Part shown: piece by piece, positions 51,909 through 60,375 of the stretch
Layout: each line of letters starts with the position of its first letter
Numbering within the stretch: the first letter of the stretch is position 1
Source of the DNA: Thermogemmata fonticola
Lineage (GTDB): Bacteria > Planctomycetota > Planctomycetia > Gemmatales > Gemmataceae
Reading direction: 5' to 3'
Length of the DNA: 64,000 nucleotides
NCBI RefSeq assembly: GCF_013694095.1
Contig: NZ_JACEFB010000003.1
Location: 186,001 to 250,000 of the forward strand
Notes under the pieces: generated by a model
The model's database searches: none
What the model was told of the DNA's origin: nothing
Seen by the model: only the letters and a program-made list of their open reading frames with translations
Program-made: the position numbers and the translations under genes

Positions 51909-52097
51909 AGGGTCGGCCACAAAGGCAGTTCGGGGCTTCCCTCCCGGTCGCCGAGTTTACTCCTGAGCTTACCCACACGAAGCAATGCAGTGCTCAATGG
52001 CCTTGCATGGTCTCTCCATTAGCTGCGGCCATGTTTTTGTTCGACCTCAACACAGGCGTTGGAGCCAGTGATAAGGCGAGGGCTTGCATCTGGCCAG

Positions 52098-52169
52098 AGC
52101 GGGCGACGGGATTTGAACCCGCAACCTCCAGCTTGGAAGGCTGGAGCTCTACCGTTGAGCTACACCCGC
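52098..52169 (-). tRNA. trnG: tRNA-Gly (TCC)
   Basis: Acceptor GCGGGTG/CGCCCGC, anticodon stem CCAGC/GCTGG around CTTCCAA with anticodon TCC, T arm GGTTCAAATCC, discriminator T as usual for tRNA-Gly. Confidence 0.95.
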
Positions 52170-52296
52170 ATCCAATCCCGGCAGGGCGCCTTGCCTCGCT
52201 GGTTGTCCCGGCTGAGGCCTTTTACTGCCCAACGCCCCATCCTTGTTTAGGTAGGACATTAGACACATCTGGAGCCTTACCAGGAACCAACTTCAA

Positions 52297-52380
52297 TGGG
52301 CAGGGAGGGATTCGAACCCCCGAAGGCCATAGGCCGCCAGATTTACAGTCTGGTGCAATTGACCGCTCTGCCACCTGCCC
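52297..52380 (-). tRNA. trnY: tRNA-Tyr (GTA)
   Basis: 84 nt with the long variable arm of bacterial tRNA-Tyr (CGGCCTATGGCCTTC region). Acceptor GGGCAGG/CCTGCCC, anticodon stem CCAGA/TCTGG around CTGTAAA with anticodon GTA, T arm GGTTCGAATCC, discriminator A. Confidence 0.95.
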
Positions 52381-52707
52381 CTGCTTCTGCTACCGTGTCT
52401 CTTTTCTTCTCCTCTTGTTACACTTCCCAACTCAACCGCAATCCCCATCCTAATCGCTTGGCTCCCCACAGAGGGTGGCGGATGTAATACTCTATCGATT
52501 TCAATGCTCCGCGTCTAGTCCCTACTAGGCTGCTCTGCTGGCGACCTATGCCCCCTGCATCAGTCGGCATGTGCGTAATAGTTGGGGGGGCTCGGAGGAT
52601 GCGCCAAACCGTTCGACCCGATCATCTTCATCCTGAATCCCCGTCTTCAGAAGCCTTCTGTTGTACGACGGGACTAGCTGGGTCTATCTCGCCATGCCCC
52701 CTGCGAA

Positions 52708-52779
52708 AGCTCGCGGTGGGATTCGAACCCACGACCTGCGGTTTACAAAACCGCTGCTCTACCGCTGAGCTACACGAGC
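52708..52779 (-). tRNA. trnT: tRNA-Thr (TGT)
   Basis: Acceptor GCTCGTG/CGCGAGC with one G-T-type pair, anticodon stem GCGGT/ACCGC around TTTGTAA with anticodon TGT, T arm GGTTCGAATCC. First tRNA of the tuf cluster, matching the thrU-tyrU-glyT-thrT order. Confidence 0.95.
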
Positions 52780-52836
52780 ACTCCTGCGCCAATCGGTGCT
52801 GTTGGCAAACAACGAGTTTGGGCCTGGGTTTGTTTT

Positions 52837-52842
52837 ATAGTA
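52837..52842 (-). promoter_or_regulatory. possible -10 box of the tRNA-tuf operon
   Basis: On the minus strand TACTAT followed by AAAA lies about 58 bp before the 5' end of tRNA-Thr(TGT), at a position suited to a -10 box. No strong -35 box was seen. Confidence 0.3.
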
Positions 52843-52917
52843 TCCCTTTCTTGGCGGCGAGGAACAGCCTTGTTGCCCCTTCCCTCCCAGAGGAAAGTCC
52901 CATCTTGAGAATCCACA

Positions 52918-52933
52918 GGGGCGCACGTGCCCC
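52918..52933 (-). terminator. hairpin downstream of the small membrane-anchored gene
   Basis: GGGGC/GCCCC with a GCACGT loop; the nonamer CCCATCTTG appears on both sides (52899-52907 and overlapping 52931-52939). No T-run, so it could equally be a binding site upstream of the tRNA promoter. Confidence 0.3.
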
Positions 52934-53012
52934 ATCTTGTTGGAATGGAACCGATTCCGTTCTTCCCGATATCTTTCCGATTCCCGTGAAGTCGTTGGGG
53001 ACTGCAAAGCAT

Positions 53013-53477
53013 TCACCAGCGATCGCGTTGCTCCCATTGGCGGCGGACGGCGTCAGTCCAAGGATAGATCAGAGGCTGAGCATCGGCCGGATCATAACCT
53101 GCGGAACGGGGTGGTGTCACCAAGAGGAAGCGTGGAGGGGAAGCCTCCTCGACTCGCGGATCCGCAGGAACTAGAAGGAGCAGATATTCTCCCGGCCCTT
53201 GCCAGCCCCGGGCGCGAGGCAGGTTGTGTATCTCAATGGCGGTCCCTACCGGAGGTCCGTGATCGCTGAGGGCTTGTCGCACGTGTGCGCGGGAGGAAGG
53301 CCGGGAAGGGGCCGCTTCATCCGCGGACAGTTCCGCGACCACCGGGTGGGTAGCCACGGCTAGCAAACTCCGGGACAGGATAGGTCCTCGCTCTTTCGTC
53401 CAAGCCGCGTACGCCAGCCAACTGATCCAAGCGATGAATGCGGCTGCCGCTAGTCCCAACCCTATCGCTCGCTTCAT
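53013..53477 (-). CDS. small membrane-anchored protein
   Basis: 154 residues. An N-terminal helix (about 5-25, GLGLAAAAFIAWISWLAYA) is followed by a soluble part of about 125 residues with VGTAIEIHNLPRARGWQGPGEYLLLLVPADPR in two strands, PPRFLLVTPPRSAGYDPA and a C-terminal WTDAVRRQWEQRD helix. No family recognised. It lies upstream of the tRNA-tuf cluster and downstream of the DUF1559 pair, all on the minus strand. Confidence 0.62.
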   Translation of the reverse strand: MKRAIGLGLAAAAFIAWISWLAYAAWTKERGPILSRSLLAVATHPVVAELSADEAAPSRPSSRAHVRQALSDHGPPVGTAIEIHNLPRARGWQGPGEYLLLLVPADPRVEEASPPRFLLVTPPRSAGYDPADAQPLIYPWTDAVRRQWEQRDRW

Positions 53478-53566
53478 GGAGTTCTTTCCCCGCTACTTAG
53501 TCGGACAAAGGCATTCTATCCCCTGGAGCGACAGGGATGAGTTGATCCTGAGGAGCACCGAGACTC

Positions 53567-54136
53567 TCACTGGTCGTCAGGGGATTGCGGCGGAAGACGC
53601 TGGCCCTTCTCCAAGGCGAAATCGATGGTGTTGCTGCCAGCCTGAACTTGGACCTCGAAACGAAACCGGTGCTGTTCCAACTTGCGCGGATCGCCTCGCA
53701 GTGCGGCCCCTTCCTCCCCCTGTGGCAAGGGCTTCCGCTTGGGCAGGGTGTAGTAGGTAATGGTAACTTGATAGTTTCCAGTCGGCATCCCGCGGGAATC
53801 TAGATAGTTCAGAAAATAGTTCCCGTCGTCGTTACTGCGCCCGGAGATGGCGACTTTCCCCGTAGGGTCCTCGAAGAGGAGATCGGCTTGCGGCACCGCT
53901 TTGCCTTCCCACGTAATGGTTCCTGTCACAGTGCCGCGGGGCGGTCCGCAGCCGGGGAGAAATGCCAGACATCCCAGAAGTGTTAGGAAGCAGCCCACCC
54001 CAAGCCTTCGGTTCGGCTCCCTATTATCATTAGGCAGTGGCCCACCGGGACATTTCACAGCTTGCCCTCCGCTTCCAACTGCTACCGGAAAGATAATGGT
54101 GCCTTCCCCGGCTGAGGATACCGCCTCAGGGGGCAC
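53567..54136 (-). CDS. lipoprotein with transthyretin/carboxypeptidase-regulatory-like domain
   Basis: 189 residues from a GTG at 54136; the true start may be further in, because the signal peptide begins only around residue 48. The lipobox is FLPGC near 58-62. The mature part is a single beta-sandwich of about 100 residues: GTVTGTITWEGKAVPQADLLFED, ISGRSNDDGNYFLNYLDSRGMPTGNYQV, then the C-terminal strand NTIDFALEKG. This carboxypeptidase-regulatory-like fold is often found after DUF1559 genes in planctomycetes, where it follows with only a few bases, as here (12 bp). A structural envelope role is inferred. Confidence 0.82.
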   Translation of the reverse strand: MPPEAVSSAGEGTIIFPVAVGSGGQAVKCPGGPLPNDNREPNRRLGVGCFLTLLGCLAFLPGCGPPRGTVTGTITWEGKAVPQADLLFEDPTGKVAISGRSNDDGNYFLNYLDSRGMPTGNYQVTITYYTLPKRKPLPQGEEGAALRGDPRKLEQHRFRFEVQVQAGSNTIDFALEKGQRLPPQSPDDQ

Positions 54137-54148
54137 CGACCAGGCCGA

Positions 54149-55048
54149 TCAGTCCAGATTGACCACGAAGCCATCGCTGGTGTTACCCAGCCGCTGGAAG
54201 TTGACCGCGCTGATCTCGAAGCGGAGGAAGCGAACCGAGCCATCCGCCAGGCAGATGTTCATACCCCCAGGATGGGAACCGCCAAACATATGATCGGGGG
54301 TGCTACTAGGGATAGCGGGGTCACGAATGTCCGGCGCAGGAGGCTCACTGGTACGGCGGACCACGTCATCGGCCCAGCCATTGTTGTACGCCGGCTCATT
54401 GTCCCCGCAGCAACTCCCGGAGTTGTTGATGTACGCCAAGTGAATGCGGCTCTCACCTAACATGAGGGTGTTCGAGGTGCCGTCGATGATGCCTTGCATG
54501 ATCACTCGGCGTCCCAGGTTCACCCGCCGGGCCACCCCATTTTCCCCTGTGCCACGACTGGCTGCATAGTCCGATTTCGCATGCCCCTTGTACAACGTCG
54601 GAGCGCGCCGCGTCGGGCAGTAGAACGTTTTGACCACCTTGTCATTGATCGAACTCCAGCCCGTAGTCACTCCGGGGCGCACGAGGCGGTGAATGCTCTC
54701 CTGCTCGATAAAGGGGAGTATGTGATACGTCCAATTCAAATAATCTACAAAGCCCGGCTGGGCGGAACAGCAGTAGTTGACAGTATCCGGACCATTATCC
54801 CCCGCCGTGGGGAAGTGCCCGTTGACATCGTGGTAATTATGCCACGCCAACCCTAATTGTTTGAGGTTGTTTTGGCAACTCATCCGCGCCGCTGCCTCCC
54901 GCACCTTTTGCACCGCCGGTAGGAGCAAACCAATCAGAATGGCAATAATGGCGATCACCACCAATAGCTCAATTAAGGTGAATGCTCGCCCATTGTCAGT
55001 AGCACACAAGACCACATCCTGACGGTGGGAAACGCTAGACCGTTTCAT
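54149..55048 (-). CDS. DUF1559 prepilin-like protein
   Basis: 299 residues from the ATG at 55048 behind GGGAGG. The N-terminus carries a type IV prepilin cleavage/methylation motif [24 protein letters not shown] (two halves around residues 23-46). The conserved DUF1559 features follow: [33 protein letters not shown], and near the C-terminus the H-X9-DG signature as [21 protein letters not shown]. These proteins are expanded in planctomycetes, with functions in pseudopili or surface structures assumed. A minus-strand promoter is predicted at 55190-55217. Confidence 0.95.
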   Translation of the reverse strand: MKRSSVSHRQDVVLCATDNGRAFTLIELLVVIAIIAILIGLLLPAVQKVREAAARMSCQNNLKQLGLAWHNYHDVNGHFPTAGDNGPDTVNYCCSAQPGFVDYLNWTYHILPFIEQESIHRLVRPGVTTGWSSINDKVVKTFYCPTRRAPTLYKGHAKSDYAASRGTGENGVARRVNLGRRVIMQGIIDGTSNTLMLGESRIHLAYINNSGSCCGDNEPAYNNGWADDVVRRTSEPPAPDIRDPAIPSSTPDHMFGGSHPGGMNICLADGSVRFLRFEISAVNFQRLGNTSDGFVVNLD

Positions 55049-55189
55049 AATAAAACCTCCCGAACTATAAAGATGATTGAAGTGGAAAAGCCCAACGGTT
55101 AGCGGTCGTTCCAGTTGGTCCGCAATCTTTTGCACGCTATTGCTGGCACCAGGCATTCCGAAGAGAAGTTTTTGCGCTGAATTAGAGTA

Positions 55190-55217
55190 ACTATAATCCA
55201 TTTCTCATAAATTGCAA
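55190..55217 (-). promoter_or_regulatory. putative promoter of the DUF1559 gene
   Basis: On the minus strand TTGCAA (55212-55217) and TATAGT (55190-55195) are 16 bp apart; about 140 bp of leader follow. Confidence 0.5.
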
Positions 55218-55234
55218 GCACCCAAGGTGTTTTT

Positions 55235-55243
55235 TGTTACAAT
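55235..55243 (+). promoter_or_regulatory. possible extended -10 promoter of the DUF1549 gene
   Basis: TGTTACAAT fits the extended -10 pattern TGnTATAAT with one mismatch; the palindromic TTGCAA upstream is 20 bp away, too far for a normal spacer. Confidence 0.35.
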
Positions 55244-55463
55244 GGGCAGAAACTGAGATAGGACATTTTCCAGCGGAACCAAACCTCCTGGAGATAGGTT
55301 AGATATCTTGGGACTTGGAACATTGGTTGAGAAAAAAATAAGGGGTTCAACCCGTATCGCTTGGGACACGCACCCCGAGGATGATGAGAGTGATCGCCTG
55401 AACGAAGCATCAAAAAATACAGAAATACAGAGGTGTCGAGACCGATCCGGAGGAGCTTAAACT

Positions 55464-57182
55464 ATGCGGTATCGCTCCGTGATGCTCGGGTTGGTGACGG
55501 CGGCTTTGGTCGTCTGGGTTGGCAATCCAGAGCCTGTGGGCGCCCAAGCTCAGGCGCAAAAGAAGCTCAAGAAAGGCCTGAAGAAGAAAGATAGCTTGGC
55601 GGAGACGGTGCTCCATGTCAAGGATCCCACTCCGCCAGCGGCCCCTGCCCGTCCCCTGCCAACGGTGGTCCCTGTGCCCACGCAGAAGGACCCCGCCGCC
55701 TTGGCCCGACTGATCGACGCCGAGATCGATCGCAAGTTAGCCCAGGCCAAGATTCCCCCTTCCCCACGCTGTGATGACGCCGAATTCCTCCGTCGGGCGT
55801 ACTTGGACCTCACGGGCGTCATTCCCACCGCGGAAAAAGCCCGGTCTTTCCTGGAGAGCACCGATCCGGATAAACGCGAAAAACTGATCGATGAACTGCT
55901 CGCGGACCCCAACTATGGCCGCCGTATGGCCGACATTTGGACCGCCAAACTCTTCCCCAACGATTCGGCGAATCGCTTCGTGCAGAAGGAACCGTTCCAC
56001 GCGTGGCTTGCGGAACAGTTCCACAAAAATACGCCATGGGACAAGCTCGTCACCGCATTGGTCACGGCCACGGGCACAGCAGATCAGAATCCGGCGGTGA
56101 TCTACTTCCTAGCCAACCGCTCCATTGACCGCCTGACCGATACCACCACCCAACACTTCTTGGGCGTGCAATTGCAGTGTGCTCAATGCCACAATCACCC
56201 CTTCTCCAGTTGGAAGCAAGTGGAGTATTGGGGCTTCGCCGCCTTCTATTCCAAGGTGCGGGCTGACAATCCGAAGAATCCGAAGAAAGCGCCGGATGCC
56301 CCGGCACCCGGCGTTCAAGAACTGGCCGTGCGGAGCAAACAGAAAGACTTTTTCCCGGAAGCCACGAAGATTGTCGCCCCGACTTTCCTGGGCGGTCCGG
56401 AAGCCAAGGTCAATCCAGCGGAACCGTATCGCCCCATCTTGGCTCGCTGGATGACCTCCCCCAGCAATCCTTTCTTCGCACGGGCCATGGTCAACCGGCT
56501 CTGGGCCCACCTTTTCGCGCGAGGATTGGTCATGCCGGTGGACGACATGCTGGAGGAAAACCCACCGACTCACCCCGAGCTGCTGGATGCGTTGGCCCGC
56601 CACATGGCCACCACCGGCGGCTTTGACCAGAAATATCTGCTCAAAGCCATTTGCCTAAGCCAGGCTTACCAGCGCACCAGCCGGCCTCTGCCGGAAAACA
56701 AAGAAGATGACCGCCTTTATAGCCACATGCGGATCAAGGTTATGACGCCCGAGCAGCTCTACGATTCCCTGGCGCAAGTGGTCGGCCGTGCCGCGGCCAA
56801 CGTTCCCGCCGCCAAAAACAAGAAGGCTGCTGCGGGCCGTCTCAATAACCCTAATGCCCGTGCCCAATTCGTCGCCTTCTTCCTCGCCGGGGCCGATCAC
56901 CCCAGCATCACCAGCTACGAAGTTGGAATCCCCCAAGCTCTGCGGCTCATGAACGCGCCCCTGACTAACAATCCCGCCTTGGTTCGAGGATTGGTCGGCT
57001 CCAACCCCACCCCCGCCGCAGCCATCGAACGCCTTTATCTGGCGACCCTCAGCCGTAAGCCGACTCCGACAGAGCTGAACGATCTGACTACCTACGTGCA
57101 AATGACAGGCGATTCCTACGCCGCTTACAGCGACATCCTTTGGGCCTTGCTCAACAGTAGTGAGTTCACCATGGTGCGCTAG
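55464..57182 (+). CDS. DUF1549/DUF1553 domain protein
   Basis: 572 residues, ATG behind GGAGGAG. Signal peptide about 4-27 followed by a Lys-rich stretch. DUF1549 covers about 80-275 with FLRRAYLDLTGVIPTAEKAR, DPNYGRRMADIWTAKLF and a CAQCHNHPF motif near 240, which has the CxxCH form. DUF1553 covers about 315-570 with RPILARWMTSPSNPFFARAMVNRLWAHLFARG. This gene pair with DUF1501 is a planctomycete hallmark, assumed to act at the cell surface; activity unknown. It is shorter than many family members (often 700-1000) as it lacks a leading cytochrome-like domain. Confidence 0.95.
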   Translation: MRYRSVMLGLVTAALVVWVGNPEPVGAQAQAQKKLKKGLKKKDSLAETVLHVKDPTPPAAPARPLPTVVPVPTQKDPAALARLIDAEIDRKLAQAKIPPSPRCDDAEFLRRAYLDLTGVIPTAEKARSFLESTDPDKREKLIDELLADPNYGRRMADIWTAKLFPNDSANRFVQKEPFHAWLAEQFHKNTPWDKLVTALVTATGTADQNPAVIYFLANRSIDRLTDTTTQHFLGVQLQCAQCHNHPFSSWKQVEYWGFAAFYSKVRADNPKNPKKAPDAPAPGVQELAVRSKQKDFFPEATKIVAPTFLGGPEAKVNPAEPYRPILARWMTSPSNPFFARAMVNRLWAHLFARGLVMPVDDMLEENPPTHPELLDALARHMATTGGFDQKYLLKAICLSQAYQRTSRPLPENKEDDRLYSHMRIKVMTPEQLYDSLAQVVGRAAANVPAAKNKKAAAGRLNNPNARAQFVAFFLAGADHPSITSYEVGIPQALRLMNAPLTNNPALVRGLVGSNPTPAAAIERLYLATLSRKPTPTELNDLTTYVQMTGDSYAAYSDILWALLNSSEFTMVR

Positions 57183-57302
57183 GGGACCAGAGGCCTTGGC
57201 CCGAATGGGCGGCTCAGTCCTCCCAATAGCCAAACCCTAGCCATACTCAAAGTGAAATGGGAACGTGAACCCAAAAGCCCCAAGATGCCAGGAGACCGAC
57301 CT

Positions 57303-58580
57303 ATGTTGCCTGAACTGTTCGGACCGAAGAGCCGTCGGGAGTTTCTCCGGTGGACCGCCGCGGGCGTGTTTGCCCCCAGCCTCTCCGGCTGGTTACCCGT
57401 ACTGGCCAATGCCGCTCCAACAGGGGGCAAAGGCAAGGCCAGGGCTTGTATCCTCCTGTGGATGGACGGCGGCCCTAGCCACAAAGACACCTTCGACCCT
57501 AAGCCCGATAGCCGGGGCGCCGGCGAGTTCAAAACGATCCCCACGAAAATCCCCGGCGTTCACATCAGCGAGCATCTGCCTCGGATCGCCCAGACCCTGG
57601 ATAAGGGCGTCATTGTCCGCAGCATGACCACGCCGGAAGGGGCACACGCCCGCGCCAAGTATTACATGCATACCGGCTACCGGGAAGGGCAAGGCGGGAT
57701 TATCCATCCGGCCATCGGTGCCATCGTGGCTAAGGAGATCGGCAATCCCGATAGCGCCATGCCCAATTATGTGGCCATCAACAGCCGCACCTACGGCGCC
57801 GGCTTCCTGGGTCCGCGCCACCAACCCCTGCTCATCACCGATCCCAATCGCGGTGTGGAAGACCTCAAAGCTGCGGTGGCCGCCTCCCAGCTCCAGCGCC
57901 GCCTGAACCTGTTGGACAAGATGGAGCGTGCCTTCCACCGCGACTACGATGCGGAGGTCATCTACGACCACCACACCACCTATCAGCGTGCCTTCCAACT
58001 CATGTATTCGCAGCAAGCTAAGGCCTTTGACCTGAGTGCCGAACCCGCCTCTTCCCGCAGCAAATATGGCTCCGGCCGCTTCGCCGATGCTGTCCTCATG
58101 GCTCGACGGCTCGTCGAGGTCGGCGTCCCCTTCGTCGAGGTCTCCCTCGGCGGATGGGACACCCATCAGAACAACTTCACCCGTGTCAAAACGCTCTCCG
58201 CCCAAATCGACACCCCTATCGCCGCCCTCATCGACGACCTGAAAGACCGCGGCCTCCTCGATTCCACCCTCATCGTCTGGATGGGTGAGTTTGGCCGAAC
58301 TCCCCACATCAACAACCGTGGTCCCAACCCTGGGCGGGATCATTACCCACGCGCTTGGAGCACTGTGCTGTGGGGTGGCGGCATTCGCGGAGGAGGCACC
58401 GTGGGCAAAACCGACAAAGAAGGGGCAACCGTCGTGGAACGGCCCGTGACCGCTCAGGACTTCCTGGCTACCATCTGCGAGCTTCTCGGTATCGACTACA
58501 ATCGCCAGAATGAAACCCCCAATGGGCGGCCCATCCGCATCGTAGAAAAAGCCAACCCCTTTACCTCCCTGATCGTCTGA
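57303..58580 (+). CDS. DUF1501 protein, Tat-exported, sulfatase-like fold
   Basis: 425 residues from the ATG at 57303 (AGGAGACCGACC upstream); an ATG at 57252 is less likely. The twin-arginine signal SRREFLRWTAAG at about 9-20 is followed by a hydrophobic stretch ending in ANAAP. The body has the DUF1501 features: ACILLWMDGGPSHKDTFDPKP (about 46-66), EGAHARAKYYMHTGYR, SLGGWDTHQNNF and VWMGEFGRTPHIN. The fold is related to alkaline phosphatase/sulfatase enzymes. It is directly downstream of the DUF1549/1553 gene and is likely co-transcribed with it. Substrate unknown. Confidence 0.95.
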   Translation: MLPELFGPKSRREFLRWTAAGVFAPSLSGWLPVLANAAPTGGKGKARACILLWMDGGPSHKDTFDPKPDSRGAGEFKTIPTKIPGVHISEHLPRIAQTLDKGVIVRSMTTPEGAHARAKYYMHTGYREGQGGIIHPAIGAIVAKEIGNPDSAMPNYVAINSRTYGAGFLGPRHQPLLITDPNRGVEDLKAAVAASQLQRRLNLLDKMERAFHRDYDAEVIYDHHTTYQRAFQLMYSQQAKAFDLSAEPASSRSKYGSGRFADAVLMARRLVEVGVPFVEVSLGGWDTHQNNFTRVKTLSAQIDTPIAALIDDLKDRGLLDSTLIVWMGEFGRTPHINNRGPNPGRDHYPRAWSTVLWGGGIRGGGTVGKTDKEGATVVERPVTAQDFLATICELLGIDYNRQNETPNGRPIRIVEKANPFTSLIV

Positions 58581-58620
58581 TACCGCTCCAAGTTAGCCCC
58601 ATTGGAAACCGCCGCCGCAC

Positions 58621-58651
58621 CGACTCGCCGGACTCCTGTACCGGCGAGTCG
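58621..58651. terminator. perfect 11-bp hairpin between convergent genes
   Basis: CGACTCGCCGG (58621-58631) and CCGGCGAGTCG (58641-58651) with a 9-nt loop, placed 40 bp after the DUF1501 stop and 18 bp from the end of the convergent HEAT gene. It can serve both directions, although no T-run is present. Confidence 0.75.
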
Positions 58652-58669
58652 ATGCTCTCAACTGCTCGT

Positions 58670-59206
58670 TCACTTGCTGTCCTTGATCAAGCTCGCAATC
58701 GCCTTAGCCGCTTGCTTGGCCTCCTTCCCGAGGCGATCCTTTTTATCCGCGTTTTTGGCGATATTGCGCAACGTCGGCAGCGCCGCTTTGGCCTGGACTC
58801 CCATCGCAGCCAGACCACGCGCCGCTCCGATCCGCACCACCTCCGGTTGCTTCTCGTCTTTGAGCAGGGTATGCAGCAGGGGCACCACCTTCTCCGCAGG
58901 TTCATCACACTGACCAAGGCAATGGGCAGCCGCTCCCCGGACCTCCGGATCCTTGTCCTCTAACGCCTTGTAAATGTATGGCAGCGCCTCCGCCACGAGC
59001 GCTTTTTGAATCACCGCCAAGCGGCCCAACTCCTGCAAGGCCACTACTTTTTCCTTGCTTGTCCGGGCTGACTTCAACTGCTCCGTGTACTTCTTCGCTT
59101 CTTTCAATTGGGCAGCGCGAACCGCCTCCGGCGTGCTCCCAAGATACACCAAACCCGCCACTAGCAACCAGCCGGCTGCCAGATGGACCGAAACTCTCCT
59201 CGCCAT
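58670..59206 (-). CDS. exported HEAT-repeat protein
   Basis: 178 residues, ATG behind GGGAGGGACAGAC. Signal peptide about 4-32. Four HEAT-like helix pairs follow: KVVALQELGRLAVIQKALVAEALPYIYKAL, DPEVRGAAAHCLGQCDEPAEKVVPLLHTLL, PEVVRIGAARGLAAMGVQAKAALPTLRNIA (each as two helices), then a Lys-rich C-terminal helix. HEAT repeats bind proteins. It converges on the DUF1501 gene. Confidence 0.85.
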   Translation of the reverse strand: MARRVSVHLAAGWLLVAGLVYLGSTPEAVRAAQLKEAKKYTEQLKSARTSKEKVVALQELGRLAVIQKALVAEALPYIYKALEDKDPEVRGAAAHCLGQCDEPAEKVVPLLHTLLKDEKQPEVVRIGAARGLAAMGVQAKAALPTLRNIAKNADKKDRLGKEAKQAAKAIASLIKDSK

Positions 59207-59541
59207 TGTCTGTCCCTCCCGAAAGCTCGGAAAAACCCTTGTACCATGACACCGAATCTTCTAAGTCGGCGTAAATATACCCTCCAGAACCTCCCACCTA
59301 TCGAGCAAAATCCCCCGTTCAATAATCTAACGCTCCAACCAGTCCAGAAGTTCCCACACACCCTAGCCCCTACAACACTGGGGCCAACCAGGAGAGAAAA
59401 ACCACCCCTTGAGGAAGGCCGCGAGATTCCCCGAACGGTAACGAGGACCGTGGAATCCTGAGAATGGCAGGGGCGAACGGGCTTCTTGCCGCCACGTCAA
59501 CTTGATTTCAAGGAAGGGGACGCTGCCGCAATTCACAAAAC

Positions 59542-59844
59542 TCACAATCTCTCAAACCAATCGCTGTCATCCACCCAGGCAGGACCCAGTGGCATGCTCA
59601 TCTGCCAGAGGAACCGCTCCCAAGACTCATCCCAACCGTTACTAGGTGATTCGGACACCGGTTTCTTGACGACGAGGGGCGCGACATAGCTCCCACGGAT
59701 GACCTCTGGCAAATGAAAAACTTGGACCATGGGATCCACTTCACGTCCTTCGATCTCAGCTCTCTCCGGCGGCGCAGCATGAATTCCGCTACCACTCATC
59801 AGCCCCAATGTGATCAACCACGCCCCCAACCCATGTTTCCTCAT
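59542..59844 (-). CDS. small exported protein
   Basis: 100 residues, ATG with GGGAGAGATAAAT upstream. A clear signal peptide (about 5-24, ending SGIHAAPP). The mature 75 residues contain EVDPMVQVFHLPEVIRGSYVAPLVVKK and WDESWERFLWQM near the end. No family recognised. It follows the small frame at 59847-60038 with two bases between them. Confidence 0.6.
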   Translation of the reverse strand: MRKHGLGAWLITLGLMSGSGIHAAPPERAEIEGREVDPMVQVFHLPEVIRGSYVAPLVVKKPVSESPSNGWDESWERFLWQMSMPLGPAWVDDSDWFERL

Positions 59845-59846
59845 AT

Positions 59847-60038
59847 TTATCTCTCCCGTTTCACTTCCTCAGGGAACGACCCTTCCATCCATCCTTTTGG
59901 TGTCCAGAAGCCATCCCCCCAGTAACGCACTTCCAGAGGTGCCCACCATAGCAAGGTCTCTGGTGCTTGCAAGGCATTTTCGGCCAAAATCGCTTGAGGC
60001 TTTTTCGAGGTACGTTGCACGTCACTATGATTGGACAT
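59847..60038 (-). CDS. possible small protein upstream of the exported protein
   Basis: 63 residues, ATG at 60038, weak AGAG site upstream. The sequence has a tryptophan-rich part LLWWAPLEVRYWGDGFW and an acidic/basic tail EEVKRER. The frame ends two bases before the next ATG, which suggests coupled translation. No homologue is known to me. Confidence 0.4.
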   Translation of the reverse strand: MSNHSDVQRTSKKPQAILAENALQAPETLLWWAPLEVRYWGDGFWTPKGWMEGSFPEEVKRER

Positions 60039-60375
60039 TATCAGCTCTGCGATACATATTATCAGTTGAAACTGAGCAGCCGGTCTATCAATCTCGATGA
60101 AAGCTGTCGAATGCGGCCGCCTCGTCAAGACTCGTCGAGTAAAGCCATCTGAAAGATTACCCATCATCCAGACCATGACCCAAATCGCAACCGATCTCAT
60201 GGGGGGTCAGAACGGCTAGGACGTGGAAAACCCTGCGGGCAGCGATATTCGCCTTGACACATGAACAGAGGCTGCTATGGTGCCGTTCCTGCTGGTGGAT
60301 ACGGCCTAGGCGGAAAGGGGAATCGTACCGCGGGGGAATCGGGCCGAAATAACCGTCGGGCAAGGAGAGCCAACT
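60039..60375. other. intergenic region with a strong promoter-like pair
   Basis: No gene supported. It contains the predicted promoter at 60254-60281 for the FlgI-like gene and a GGAGAG ribosome binding site just before 60376. Confidence 0.5.
60254..60281 (+). promoter_or_regulatory. sigma70-type promoter of the FlgI-like gene
   Basis: A perfect TTGACA at 60254-60259, 16-bp spacer and TATGGT at 60276-60281 (4/6). It precedes the ATG at 60376 by about 95 bp. Confidence 0.55.

Larger units (their letters stand above)
55049..55463. other. AT-richer divergent intergenic region
   Basis: No gene. Promoters for both sides are proposed at 55190-55217 (minus) and 55235-55243 (plus); the remainder up to 55463 holds a GGAGGAG ribosome binding site at the start of the DUF1549 gene. 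Confidence 0.6.

Noticed and set aside
52890-52900. GAGGAAAGTCC, the signature start of RNase P RNA
   Set aside because: The remaining conserved blocks and the length of about 350 nt are absent; the match is chance.
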